Made by a program: the position numbers and the translations under genes. A model generated the notes under the pieces. It was not told the DNA's origin and did not search any database. It worked only from the letters and a program-made list of their open reading frames with translations. 32,460 nucleotides of DNA from Treponema sp. UBA1793 (GTDB lineage: Bacteria; Spirochaetota; Spirochaetia; Treponematales; Treponemataceae): positions 1 to 32,460 of the forward strand of contig DCFX01000003.1 of the NCBI GenBank assembly GCA_002314445.1, in the 5' to 3' direction. Below are positions 6,883 through 15,313 of the stretch, piece by piece (within the stretch, counting starts at the first letter, position 1; the number at the start of each line of letters is the position of its first letter).

Positions 6883-8406
6883 CTATAGTTTTGCAAGTTC
6901 TTTGTATGAATCTTTCAATGCCGGATACAGTTTCCTGTACAGTTCGTAATATTTTTCATACTGCGGAACGTTTTCCTTTACAGGCTCCTGTACAGGATTC
7001 GTCCTGATAAGCGCATCGCATCCTTCTTCCACGCTGCCGAAAACACCTGTGCCGACGCCTGCAAGAATTGCAACGCCGAGCGCCGGACCTTCCTTTGAAA
7101 CTACAGTCTTTACCGGGCAGTTGAACGTATCTGCAAGCATCTGCCGCCACAGAGGACTTGAACCGCCGCCGCCGCATGCGAGCATATCGTTGATAGTAAC
7201 TCCCATTTCGCGGAGAACTTCAACGCTGTCGCGCTGGCTGAACGTAACGCCTTCCATTACGGCGCGGAGCAGATGCTGTTTCGTATGCATTGCGGACAAA
7301 CCGAAAAATACACCGCGGCAGTCAGGATCAAGATGCGGCGTGCGTTCGCCCATAAGATACGGCAGATACAGCAGCCTGTCGCTTCCGATTGGGATGCGTT
7401 CCGCCTGTTTATCCATGAGATAATACGGATCCTTTCCCATCCCGCCTGCCGTTTCTATTTCTTCCTTACAGAAATTATCGCGGAACCATTTGAGCGAAAG
7501 ACCGGCAGCCTGTGTAACGCCCATGACGTGCCATGCGCCCGGAACGGCACAACAGAATGTGTGAACGCGCCCCCGCGGGTCTATGCTCAATTTCGACGTA
7601 TGTGCAAAAACAACGCCGCTCGTTCCGATTGTCGTAAATGCCCGCCCGTCGACGACCGTTCCAGTCCCCACGGCAGCAGCCGCGTTGTCACCCGCACCAC
7701 CTACAACAGGAGTGCCTTCCGCAATGCCGGTCAGCTCTGCAGCCTGTTTTGTAAGCTTTCCGGTAATTTCCGGAGACTCATATACGTTCGCAAGCAGCGA
7801 CTTATCTATTCCGAGCTTATCAAGAACTTCGTCCGACCAGCAGCGGTGCGGCACATCAAGAAGCTGCATGCCGCTTGCATCGCTTACTTCCGTCGCAAAT
7901 TCACCGGTAAGCATATAGCGTACATAATCCTTGGGCAGCAGTATGTGCGCGCACTTTGCGTAGACTTCCGGTTCGTTATTTTTTACCCACATGATTTTAG
8001 ACGCGGTAAATCCGGTAAGTGCCGGATTTGCCGTAATTTCTATCATCCGCTTTGCACCGACTTTTTCCGTAATTTCAGCGCATTCTTTTGCCGTTCGCTG
8101 ATCACACCAGATGATTGATTTCCGGAGAACGTTTCCCGCCTTATCAAGCATGACAAGACCGTGCATCTGTCCTGAAATGCCGATGCCTTTCACATCGGAC
8201 GGTTTTGCACCGGCTTTCGCCATAACGGCTTTCATCGTCCCGCAAGCCGCGTGATACCAGTCGAGCGGATCCTGTTCCGCCCATCCATTGTGCGGCTGAT
8301 ACAGCGGATATTCAATTGTATTTGAAGCAGCAACAGAACCATCCATATTAAACAGGACAGTTTTTGTTCCCGATGTTCCAAGATCTACACCAAGCAGATA
8401 TGGCAT
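6883..8406 (-). CDS. xylB: Xylulokinase (FGGY family carbohydrate kinase)
   Basis: A 507-residue ATP-dependent sugar kinase. Visible motifs: the N-terminal phosphate-binding GVDLGTSGTKTVLFNMDG, SGQMHGLVMLD and the IIWCDQRT block typical of xylulokinases, GGAGDNAAAAVGTG, the IGTSGVVFA segment, and the C-terminal ACGGGGSSPLWRQMLAD adenine-side motif. It should phosphorylate D-xylulose or a related ketose. The start at 8404-8406 has GGAGGAGG (8412-8419) five bases upstream; the longer frame to 8496 runs back through the promoter and operator and is rejected. It is the first gene of the operon with the DUF4867 protein, an isomerase and a LacI-type regulator. No sugar transporter is linked here. 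Confidence 0.92.
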   Translation of the reverse strand: MPYLLGVDLGTSGTKTVLFNMDGSVAASNTIEYPLYQPHNGWAEQDPLDWYHAACGTMKAVMAKAGAKPSDVKGIGISGQMHGLVMLDKAGNVLRKSIIWCDQRTAKECAEITEKVGAKRMIEITANPALTGFTASKIMWVKNNEPEVYAKCAHILLPKDYVRYMLTGEFATEVSDASGMQLLDVPHRCWSDEVLDKLGIDKSLLANVYESPEITGKLTKQAAELTGIAEGTPVVGGAGDNAAAAVGTGTVVDGRAFTTIGTSGVVFAHTSKLSIDPRGRVHTFCCAVPGAWHVMGVTQAAGLSLKWFRDNFCKEEIETAGGMGKDPYYLMDKQAERIPIGSDRLLYLPYLMGERTPHLDPDCRGVFFGLSAMHTKQHLLRAVMEGVTFSQRDSVEVLREMGVTINDMLACGGGGSSPLWRQMLADTFNCPVKTVVSKEGPALGVAILAGVGTGVFGSVEEGCDALIRTNPVQEPVKENVPQYEKYYELYRKLYPALKDSYKELAKL

Positions 8407-8437
8407 AGCATCCTCCTCCAGTCTATTTCTGATTTTT

Positions 8438-8453
8438 CCGTGCTCGTGCACGG
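8438..8453 (-). promoter_or_regulatory. Probable LacI-family operator of the sugar operon
   Basis: A 16-bp palindrome CCGTGCACGAGCACGG (minus strand) with 7 of 8 base pairs matching and a central CpG, the typical form of LacI/GalR operators. It lies just downstream of the -10 box, covering about +2 to +17, an ideal place for repression by the regulator encoded at the end of the operon. Confidence 0.65.
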
Positions 8454-8461
8454 ATACTGCT

Positions 8462-8490
8462 ATAGTAATACCTGCATCCGTTCCCGTCAA
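8462..8490 (-). promoter_or_regulatory. Sigma-70 type promoter of the sugar operon
   Basis: TTGACG (8485-8490), 17-base spacer, TACTAT (8462-8467) on the minus strand; predicted start near 8455. The kinase ATG follows about 50 bases downstream with a strong Shine-Dalgarno. Confidence 0.7.
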
Positions 8491-8549
8491 GTACATTTAC
8501 CATGTTTGGAAATTTTCAGGACAGGACGAGCATACTGAAGGACCATTGC

Positions 8550-9374
8550 TTACTCTTTTATCAGCAGGCAGTTCATTTTTTTAAAATGTTCAGCCAGTTC
8601 CCTGTCTCCCTTCCATTGAATTTTATATACGGATTTATCAAGCCATCTTGTGCATATTTTCCAGGCATTTTCCTGGGCAATAATTACATCTGTCTGAACT
8701 TCTGAAGACGGACTGTCAACCAGCCTGAGTCCGTCATTCCACTCCAGAAACCACTTTCCCCCGGCGGAACCCGTAACAGTCACGCACAACACATATCTTT
8801 TTTCTTTTTTAAAATTCCGATAGTGAAACGGCAGCGCCTGCATGAACGTGTCAAGTACGGGAAAATACAAGTCACTTTCATACAACGGTTCTTTTCCCAA
8901 CGCCTCTCTGATCTGCATCTGATGATGCCATCGCTCGGTATATTCACGTGCAATGTCAAACCAGTTGTATGATTTTTTCTCTCCCGCCCAGGCAACGGAG
9001 AATCGGGAAATTCCATACGGTTCCAGCCCCTTTATATATTCATACAGTTCATTCTGATATTTTCCAATCATTTCAATAAGAATATGAGGACTGACATATG
9101 AAAAAGCAAGGGCCCACCTGTCGGCAAGTTCCGTAACATGCGCAATCAGCTCGTCATATGTATTGATTGAAACCTGCTCCTGAGAAACATAAGAATCTCT
9201 TTCCGACGACAGTCTTCGCAACGACGTATCAAGTAAATGCGCACAAATGTCTTTTACCTTCCAATCAGGAAACTGTGTCGGCCTGTTAAAATCTTCATCA
9301 GTCAGTTCCTGCAAAAGGATAATGAGTTTTTCATTCAGCAGCGGAAACAATTCTGTTGTCTCAATACACTTCAA
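8550..9374 (-). CDS. DinB-like / maleylpyruvate isomerase N-terminal domain protein
   Basis: A 274-residue protein. Its first part has the four-helix-bundle pattern of DinB/mycothiol-dependent maleylpyruvate isomerase N-terminal domains: DFNRPTQFPDWKVKDICAHLLD (key His in AHLLD, about residue 46) and later EYTERWHHQMQIREALG (about 138-154), giving three histidines suited to bind a metal. The C-terminal part (VTVTGSAGGKWFLEW onward) is like the small SCP2-like domain of these proteins. Spirochaetes lack mycothiol, so the thiol partner and reaction are unknown; metal-dependent transferase or isomerase activity is the family expectation. It lies 32 bases downstream of the GH5 gene and is probably cotranscribed with it. 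Confidence 0.7.
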   Translation of the reverse strand: MKCIETTELFPLLNEKLIILLQELTDEDFNRPTQFPDWKVKDICAHLLDTSLRRLSSERDSYVSQEQVSINTYDELIAHVTELADRWALAFSYVSPHILIEMIGKYQNELYEYIKGLEPYGISRFSVAWAGEKKSYNWFDIAREYTERWHHQMQIREALGKEPLYESDLYFPVLDTFMQALPFHYRNFKKEKRYVLCVTVTGSAGGKWFLEWNDGLRLVDSPSSEVQTDVIIAQENAWKICTRWLDKSVYKIQWKGDRELAEHFKKMNCLLIKE

Positions 9375-9406
9375 GTGCGGCCTCCTTTTTACATCTCAGG
9401 CCTGAT

Positions 9407-11104
9407 TCATTCGGCGGTAATTTTAATGTCGTCAAGAAAAATATCGCCGGAAACAGTGCCCTGCTCTGCGGAAAACTGAAGCATATACACGTTATGCCAG
9501 TCGAATAATCCTTCTCCATCATACCATTTATTGTCCTTCTGGAACCATGCTCCCGTTTCTTTCATCGACGCAATCGGGATAGTAACCGTATGCCATTTTC
9601 CGTCAGCCGCATAGTCCTTCGTATGAACAGTATATGACATCCGCCATGGTTTCATGCCGTCGTTCTCGTCATTCACAAAACGCACATCAAACACCTGTGC
9701 AGGATTTGTCGTGCGCATTTTGAATGAAACTGCGGCCCCTGCATATACTGCCGACAAATCCTCATAATTGTTGAATATAAAATTAAGGCTCTCATACTGC
9801 CGGCAGTTTCCCCAGCGTATGCAGTACAGTCCTTCTTCAGGATTTTCGGTACATGCCGTAAGTGTTTTCCTCCGTTTTATGCTGTCCTCCCAGACATTCA
9901 TTTCTATCCTTTTCCGGGGAAAATCATCAAAAATTTCAAACGGAATCTTCAATCGTATGGCTTCTACAGGAACAGGCGTACCGGCCTTCTCAGGAACGGT
10001 AAATCCGAGTGCCGAAAGAATTGCCGGATCAAGATCACCGGGATATACTTCATGAGTATTCTTCCTGAACAAACCGAACTGGCCGCCGTATCCCCATACT
10101 GTAAGCGGTATATTCAATTCACGGAGCAGCGCTCCCGTTGTTTGATACCAGCGGACACGGTCTTCCGGCAGAGAATTACGATCGTAGACTCCAAGTTCGC
10201 CGCACCAGACTGGAACATTGTTTTTTCGGGAGAAATCGGCGGCGGCGGTAAGTTCGCTTCTGAGCGCCATTTCTGTTCCATTTACAGGATACTTCGATAA
10301 AAGTTCTTCTTCCATCCACGTTCCTTTGACCTTTTCCGGTACGGGGGGCATCCGCTCTTTATCGTACGGAAACGGAATGGCAGAAAGCGCCTCTTCTTCC
10401 TTACTTGTCCAGAAAGCTCCCTGATGCGTAAAAACGAAGGGTGAATAAAAGTGGAATGTATAAATAAGATTGCTGTCATTATAAAGCTGAACTGTATCAA
10501 GGGCACGTATACTTCCCCAATCTGCTCCCGTTACAACAACAGTATGTTTTTTGTCGTACGAGCGGATAGTTGCAAGTGCTTTTTCCTGAATTTTATTCCA
10601 CACGGCCGCATCAATATGATTGGGTTCATTGAGAATTTCGTATATAACATAGCTGCTCCTTCCGCTGTAACGCAATGCAATCTGCGGCCATACCTTCTGC
10701 AGATGATTTTCCACCGCTTTGGGCGTGGGATACGTTCCTGTATTGAATGAATGATTATCAATCACTAAATAGATATGCATCTCTTCGCACCAGTCGACTA
10801 CTTTATCAAGATACTGCAACGTCAGCTCATTGATTTTATAGTCCGGAGCTCCTGAAGAAAGGTTGTCAAAATGTACCGGCAGACGGATAACGTCAGCTCC
10901 AAGCGATTTAACATGCTCAATGTCGCTTCTATCGTAATAAGTAAGATTTCCCTGGCTAGAAGACCAGGGTTCAAACCAGCTCGTCATATTGACTCCGCGT
11001 GTAAACGGTGTGTTAATAAGTTTATCTTCAGCGGAAAGAACCGATGCGGTTAAAAGGAAAACGGCAGACAGGCATAACGCACGGAATATCTTTAACTCCT
11101 TCAT
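9407..11104 (-). CDS. Secreted glycoside hydrolase family 5 (cellulase-like) with C-terminal carbohydrate-binding-like domain
   Basis: A 565-residue protein with an N-terminal signal peptide (basic start, hydrophobic core ALCLSAVFLLTASV, likely cleavage after VLSA at about residue 25). The GH5 TIM barrel spans roughly 30-350: RGVNMTSWFE, ADVIRLPVHF, VIDNH, general acid E160 in YEILNEPN, FHFYSP, and nucleophile E303 in VWCGELGVYD. A beta-rich C-terminal part (about 390-565), ending DIFLDDIKITAE, resembles the carbohydrate-binding or CBM11/CIA30-like jelly-roll modules often appended to glycanases. It probably hydrolyses a beta-linked glucan or mannan outside the cytoplasm; substrate is not determined. 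GGAGG is four bases before the ATG. Divergent from livK. Confidence 0.9.
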   Translation of the reverse strand: MKELKIFRALCLSAVFLLTASVLSAEDKLINTPFTRGVNMTSWFEPWSSSQGNLTYYDRSDIEHVKSLGADVIRLPVHFDNLSSGAPDYKINELTLQYLDKVVDWCEEMHIYLVIDNHSFNTGTYPTPKAVENHLQKVWPQIALRYSGRSSYVIYEILNEPNHIDAAVWNKIQEKALATIRSYDKKHTVVVTGADWGSIRALDTVQLYNDSNLIYTFHFYSPFVFTHQGAFWTSKEEEALSAIPFPYDKERMPPVPEKVKGTWMEEELLSKYPVNGTEMALRSELTAAADFSRKNNVPVWCGELGVYDRNSLPEDRVRWYQTTGALLRELNIPLTVWGYGGQFGLFRKNTHEVYPGDLDPAILSALGFTVPEKAGTPVPVEAIRLKIPFEIFDDFPRKRIEMNVWEDSIKRRKTLTACTENPEEGLYCIRWGNCRQYESLNFIFNNYEDLSAVYAGAAVSFKMRTTNPAQVFDVRFVNDENDGMKPWRMSYTVHTKDYAADGKWHTVTIPIASMKETGAWFQKDNKWYDGEGLFDWHNVYMLQFSAEQGTVSGDIFLDDIKITAE

Positions 11105-11158
11105 AAATCCTCCAAAAAAAACGTCTCCGGCTGTTTCAGTTTATCATATCTTTAACAC

Positions 11159-11186
11159 TTGCATGAAATATAAATTTCACTATACT
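11159..11186 (+). promoter_or_regulatory. Promoter of the livKHMGF operon
   Basis: TTGCAT (11159-11164), 16-base spacer, TATACT (11181-11186); an overlapping TATAAT begins at 11186. The predicted start near 11193 gives a leader of about 84 bases before livK, which includes an intrinsic terminator. Confidence 0.6.
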
Positions 11187-11205
11187 ATAATAAATAATTA
11201 CGACA

Positions 11206-11277
11206 ATGACGCCGAAATTTGTACTAACCACAAATTTCGGCGTTTTTGTTATATCTAATCCGGAGGAAAATAACTAA
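11206..11277 (+). other. Possible leader peptide ORF ahead of livK
   Basis: A 23-codon frame starts ATG at 11206, reads MTPKFVL then GVFVIS, and ends with a TAA that overlaps the livK ATG by one base (TAATG). It spans the leader terminator, and its codons include Val, Leu, Val, Val and Ile, as in branched-chain amino acid attenuation peptides. There is no Shine-Dalgarno before the ATG, so translation is uncertain. Confidence 0.3.
11210..11249 (+). terminator. Intrinsic terminator in the livK leader (possible attenuator)
   Basis: Perfect 13-bp stem CGCCGAAATTTGT / ACAAATTTCGGCG with a seven-base loop (11223-11229) followed by TTTTTGTT. It points toward livK, and the only plus-strand transcript it could end is the one from the promoter at 11159-11186. 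The opposite strand has no T-run after the stem. It therefore probably causes premature termination that is relieved under some condition. Confidence 0.75.
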
Positions 11278-12443
11278 TGAGGAAAATTGCAAAAATTGCT
11301 CTTTTCAGCATGACCGCTATTGCATTCAGCGGTCTTTTCATGGCTTGCAGCAAAAAAGATGCTGCATCTTCAGACACAATCAAAATAGGTGTCTTCGAAC
11401 CGATGACAGGTGCAAACGCTGCCGGCGGTGCACTCGAGATTGAGGGTATCAAGCTTGCAAACGAATTGTATCCGACTGTTACTGTAAACGGTAAAGAATA
11501 CAAAGTAGAACTCGTTATTGTCGACAATAAGTCTGACAAAGTCGAAGCTGCAAACGCGGTTCAACGTCTTGTGGATAAGGAAAAGGTAAAAGTCATACTT
11601 GGTTCATGGGGTTCAGGCTATTCAATCGCAGCAGGTCCGATTGTTCAGGATGGTAAAGTTCCTGCAATCGGTCTTTCCTGCACTAACCCGCTTGTAACGC
11701 AGGGTAATCCGTACTATTTCCGCGTATGTTTCATCGACCCGTTCCAGGGTACTGTCATGGCTAAATATGCAGCCCAGAATCTTGGAGCAAAAACAGCTGT
11801 CCTTATCCGCGAAATTTCAAACGACTATTCTGTCGGCCTTGCAAAGTTCTTTGCAGATCAGTTCAAAAAACTCACGGGCAACGACAATTGCATTCTTGCG
11901 GAACTTAACTACAATACAGGCGATCAGGATTTTACAGCCCAGCTTACGGCAATCAAGTCAAAAAATCCTGACGTCATCTTCGCGCCGGGCAACTATACAG
12001 AAAGTGCACTTATCATGAAACAGGCCCGCGAACTCGGCATTACAGCACAATTCCTGGGCGGCGATACATGGGAAACACCTGAACTTATCGACGTGGGTAA
12101 GAGTGCGGTCGAAGGCTGCGTATTCTCCACATTCTTCGATGCTGCCGGTGCAACATCCGATCTGGCAAAAACATTCCTTGCAAAATATGATGAGGAATAC
12201 AAAAAGGAACCCGCGGCAGTTACCGCACTCGGCTTTGACGGATACAGACTTGCACTTGATGCAATTACACGTTCAAATTCCCTCGATACAACAAAAATCC
12301 GCGATGCTCTTGCTGTAACAAAAGATTTCGACGGTGTAGCAGGAAACGTTACACTTGATGAAAACGGTGACGCAACAAAGAGCGCGTTTATTAAAACAGT
12401 AAAAGACGGAAAATTCTCCTACCTGACAATCGTCAATCCGTAA
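11277..12443 (+). CDS. livK: Branched-chain amino acid ABC transporter, substrate-binding lipoprotein
   Basis: A 388-residue periplasmic-binding protein of the Leu/Ile/Val type (Peripla_BP_6). The signal sequence ends in the lipobox-like FMAC at Cys24 (approximately), so the mature protein is a lipoprotein facing the periplasm. Core motifs: IKIGVFEPMTGANAAGG at the start of domain 1, VDNKSDKVEAANAVQRLVDKEKV (key acidic and valine residues) and the GSWGSGYSIAAGPI ligand loop, then ALGFDGYRLALDAI near the C-terminus. Strong GGAGG ten bases before the ATG. It heads the complete livKHMGF set. Ligand may be branched-chain or other hydrophobic amino acids, as the family is broad. Expression may be controlled by the leader terminator. 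Confidence 0.93.
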   Translation: MRKIAKIALFSMTAIAFSGLFMACSKKDAASSDTIKIGVFEPMTGANAAGGALEIEGIKLANELYPTVTVNGKEYKVELVIVDNKSDKVEAANAVQRLVDKEKVKVILGSWGSGYSIAAGPIVQDGKVPAIGLSCTNPLVTQGNPYYFRVCFIDPFQGTVMAKYAAQNLGAKTAVLIREISNDYSVGLAKFFADQFKKLTGNDNCILAELNYNTGDQDFTAQLTAIKSKNPDVIFAPGNYTESALIMKQARELGITAQFLGGDTWETPELIDVGKSAVEGCVFSTFFDAAGATSDLAKTFLAKYDEEYKKEPAAVTALGFDGYRLALDAITRSNSLDTTKIRDALAVTKDFDGVAGNVTLDENGDATKSAFIKTVKDGKFSYLTIVNP

Positions 12444-12454
12444 CACATAAAAAA

Positions 12455-12481
12455 GTACGGCGCAGACAATCCGTGCCGTGC
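12455..12481 (+). other. Small hairpin between livK and livH
   Basis: GTACGGC (12455-12461) pairs with GCCGTGC (12475-12481), seven pairs including one wobble, 13-base loop; a T-rich stretch follows only about 28 bases later. It may protect the livK mRNA end or cause partial termination so that the binding protein exceeds the permease, a common arrangement. Confidence 0.35.
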
Positions 12482-12558
12482 TTTGCGGTTCACCGTATAT
12501 CTTTTTGTTTTATAAATTGATATAAAATATATACATTTTGTATTTTGGAAGTCCTACT

Positions 12559-13473
12559 ATGACCTTAGCACTCTTTCTGCAGCATATTGTCAACGCCCTT
12601 TCGCTTGGCAGCCTCTATGCACTCATCGCCATCGGGTACACGATGGTCTATGGAATCCTCCGTCTTATTAATTTCGCTCACGGCGATATTTTCATGCTCG
12701 GCGGATATTTTGCTTTCTATCTTGTAACCACATTTTTTCTCCCGTGGTGGGTTGCATTCATTGTCGCCATTTCCATTACGGCACTGCTCGGCATAGGGCT
12801 GGAACGCATTGCGTACCGTCCGCTCCGGGATTCGCCGAAAATCTCCGTGATGATAAGCGCTATCGGTGCATCGTTCCTTATTGAAAACCTGGCAACAGTT
12901 ATATTCGGCGGACGTCAGAAAGGTTTCCCCATTCCTGCATTCTTCAACAAACTCCTCAAATTCGGAAGCAGCAGGGACCCTGAAAATGTAGTCACCGTCG
13001 TAACAATCAGCATGATTATTCCCATTGTTACGGCAATTCTGCTTATCATACTGCTCTGGATTGTAAACAAAACAAAAACAGGTATGGCCATGCGCGCGGT
13101 CTCAACCGACCTTGATGCTGCACGACTCCAGGCTATCGACGTAGACAAAACAATTTCTATCACGTTTGGAATCGGCTCTCTTATGGCAGCAATCGGCGGT
13201 ATTCTGTGGGCGCTAAAATATCCGCAGCTTAGCCCGACAATGGGAATCATGCCCGGCCTTAAATGTTTTATTGCTGCCGTACTCGGTGGTATCGGCAACA
13301 TAGGCGGCGCCGTTCTTGGAGGCTTTCTGCTCGGTTTTCTTGAAATCATGATTATCGCGTTCCTGCCCGGCCTCACCGGTTACCGGGACGCATTTGCTTT
13401 TATCGTTCTGATTCTCGTACTGCTTTTCAAACCGTCAGGACTGCTCGGTAAAAACCAGGTGGAGAAAGTCTGA
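12559..13473 (+). CDS. livH: Branched-chain amino acid ABC transporter permease LivH
   Basis: A 304-residue inner-membrane permease with about eight hydrophobic segments. The family signature GSLYALIAIGYTMVYGILRLINFAHGD lies near the N-terminus (key residues GLLRLINFAHGD-type), and the cytoplasmic EAA-like loop appears as AARLQAIDVDKTISITFGIG, followed by CFIAAVLGGIGNIGGAVLGGF. It forms the transmembrane channel with LivM. I chose the ATG at 12559, which has GGAAG eight bases upstream, over a TTG at 12538. Its TGA overlaps the livM ATG by one base. Confidence 0.93.
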   Translation: MTLALFLQHIVNALSLGSLYALIAIGYTMVYGILRLINFAHGDIFMLGGYFAFYLVTTFFLPWWVAFIVAISITALLGIGLERIAYRPLRDSPKISVMISAIGASFLIENLATVIFGGRQKGFPIPAFFNKLLKFGSSRDPENVVTVVTISMIIPIVTAILLIILLWIVNKTKTGMAMRAVSTDLDAARLQAIDVDKTISITFGIGSLMAAIGGILWALKYPQLSPTMGIMPGLKCFIAAVLGGIGNIGGAVLGGFLLGFLEIMIIAFLPGLTGYRDAFAFIVLILVLLFKPSGLLGKNQVEKV

Positions 13474-14531
13474 TGAATAAAAAAACAAAAACAATACTCA
13501 CGGCAGGAGCCTGCGTACTTGCTGTCGCATTTATTATAATTGCCAATAACTTTTTCGATAACTTCACGCTTCGTGTGTTTAACCTCTGCGCTATTTATAT
13601 TATCCTGGCGCTTTCACTTAATCTGCTTAACGGGTTTACCGGCATTTTCTCTCTCGGTCATGCAGGTTTTATGGCAATCGGTGCATACATCAGTGCATTG
13701 CTTACCATGAGCCCTGCACAAAAGGCTGTAAACTTTTACCTTGAACCGATTGTTCCGTGGCTTGCCAATATACAGATTCCCTTTCTGCCGGCACTTCTGT
13801 TTGCCGGCTGCGGCGCTGCGCTTTTCGCCTTTATCATCGGCCTTCCCGTGCTGCGGCTGCACGACGACTACCTCGCAATCGCGTCGCTAGGTTTCGCTGA
13901 AATCATCCGTGTCATTATCACAAATACGCAGAACATAACAAACGGAGCGCTTGGTCTCAAAGGTCTCCCAAAATATTCATCGACATATGCAGTCTGGGGA
14001 TGCGCGGTTCTTGCCATCATATTTATGGTTGCGCTTATCAATTCTGCATTCGGGCGTTCGCTCAAAGCCGTGCGCGATAACGAAATTGCAGCGCAGGCTA
14101 TGGGTATCGATATTGCGCATATCAAAACAGTCAGCTTCGTCATTTCCGGATTCATGGCAGGAATCGGAGGTGCACTGCTCGGACATCTTATGCAGACCAT
14201 TGACCCGAAGATGTTCGTCTTCAGCCTCACTTACAATATTCTGCTGATTGTCGTCCTCGGCGGCAACGGCAGCATTACCGGTTCCATTATCGCCTCTGTC
14301 GTCGTCACTGTATGTATGGAGCTGCTCCGCTTCCTTGACGGTCCGCTTAATTTAATTTTTATAAAAACAGACGGACTCCCCGGCCTGCGCATGGTTGTTT
14401 TCTCGCTCCTGCTTATGATTGTCGTCATTTACCGGCAGCGGGGACTTATGGGAACAAACGAATTTTCCTGGGACTATCTTTCAAAAATCGGCCTTGTACC
14501 GCGCATTAAAAACGGCAAGGAGAAAATGTGA
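13473..14531 (+). CDS. livM: Branched-chain amino acid ABC transporter permease LivM
   Basis: A 352-residue inner-membrane permease, partner of LivH. Features: NLLNGFTGIFSLGHAGFMAIGAY (core residues of the LivM signature), LRLHDDYLAIASLGFAEIIRV, the loop GRSLKAVRDNEIAAQAMGID that couples to the ATPases, and VLGGNGSITGSIIAS. The start ATG overlaps the livH stop (TGATG), and its own stop overlaps the livG ATG in the same way, so translation of the three is likely coupled. Confidence 0.94.
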   Translation: MNKKTKTILTAGACVLAVAFIIIANNFFDNFTLRVFNLCAIYIILALSLNLLNGFTGIFSLGHAGFMAIGAYISALLTMSPAQKAVNFYLEPIVPWLANIQIPFLPALLFAGCGAALFAFIIGLPVLRLHDDYLAIASLGFAEIIRVIITNTQNITNGALGLKGLPKYSSTYAVWGCAVLAIIFMVALINSAFGRSLKAVRDNEIAAQAMGIDIAHIKTVSFVISGFMAGIGGALLGHLMQTIDPKMFVFSLTYNILLIVVLGGNGSITGSIIASVVVTVCMELLRFLDGPLNLIFIKTDGLPGLRMVVFSLLLMIVVIYRQRGLMGTNEFSWDYLSKIGLVPRIKNGKEKM

Positions 14532-15313
14532 TGTTACAGTGTATTCATACCACAATAAAATTCGGCGGTCTTACTGCTGTCAACGATTTGAATCTGAAAG
14601 TAAATGACGGAGAAATTACAGGTCTCATCGGTCCTAACGGAGCAGGAAAGACAACTGCATTCAACATGATAACCGGTGTATACAAACCGACAAGCGGTGC
14701 CATCTTCTGGGACGATGAGGATATTACGAAACTCAAGCCCCATCAGATAACAAGAATCGGCCTCGCCCGTACATTTCAGAACATCCGCCTTTTCAACGAA
14801 ATGAACGTCGTTGAAAACGTCATGGTTGCAGAAAACCTCCGCGCTAATTTCAATCTTTTTGAATCAGTACTCCATCTGCCTGCATACAACAACCGCGAAA
14901 AAAAAGCAAGGGAACATGCACTGTATCTTCTTGAACAGGTAAACCTCAGAGAACATGCATATGATAAGGCAACTTCTCTTCCGTACGGAGAACAGCGCCG
15001 TCTCGAAATAGTCCGGGCTCTTGCAACAAGGCCAAAACTGCTGCTGCTCGATGAGCCTGCCGCAGGAATGAATCCGCAGGAATCAGAGGAGCTCATGGAA
15101 TTCATCAAAAAGATCCGCACGGATTTCGGCGTTTCAATTCTGCTCATTGAACATCATATGCAGGTTGTCATGGGAATATGCGACCGCATGTACGTTCTCG
15201 AATACGGCAACACGATTGCAGAAGGAACCCCGCAGGAAATAAGCAGCAACCAGAAAGTAATCGACGCTTATCTCGGTTCTGACAACGATGAAACGGAGGA
15301 CGAAAATGCTTGA
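14531..15313 (+). CDS. livG: Branched-chain amino acid ABC transporter ATP-binding protein LivG
   Basis: A 260-residue ABC ATPase: Walker A GPNGAGKTT, Q-loop in ARTFQNIRLF, signature LPYGEQRRLEIVRAL (the LPYG variant typical of LivG), Walker B LLLLDEPAAGMNP, and H-loop LLIEHHM. It energises import with LivF on the cytoplasmic face. Start ATG at 14531 with GGAG eight bases upstream; the preceding GTG would add one residue. It overlaps livM by one base and livF by eight. Confidence 0.94.
   Translation: MLQCIHTTIKFGGLTAVNDLNLKVNDGEITGLIGPNGAGKTTAFNMITGVYKPTSGAIFWDDEDITKLKPHQITRIGLARTFQNIRLFNEMNVVENVMVAENLRANFNLFESVLHLPAYNNREKKAREHALYLLEQVNLREHAYDKATSLPYGEQRRLEIVRALATRPKLLLLDEPAAGMNPQESEELMEFIKKIRTDFGVSILLIEHHMQVVMGICDRMYVLEYGNTIAEGTPQEISSNQKVIDAYLGSDNDETEDENA

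Noticed and set aside
7273..8118. Plus-strand open frame of 281 codons opposite the kinase gene
   Set aside because: It is the antisense of a clearly conserved FGGY kinase and has no recognisable motif; GC-rich codon bias of the kinase removes stops on the other strand.
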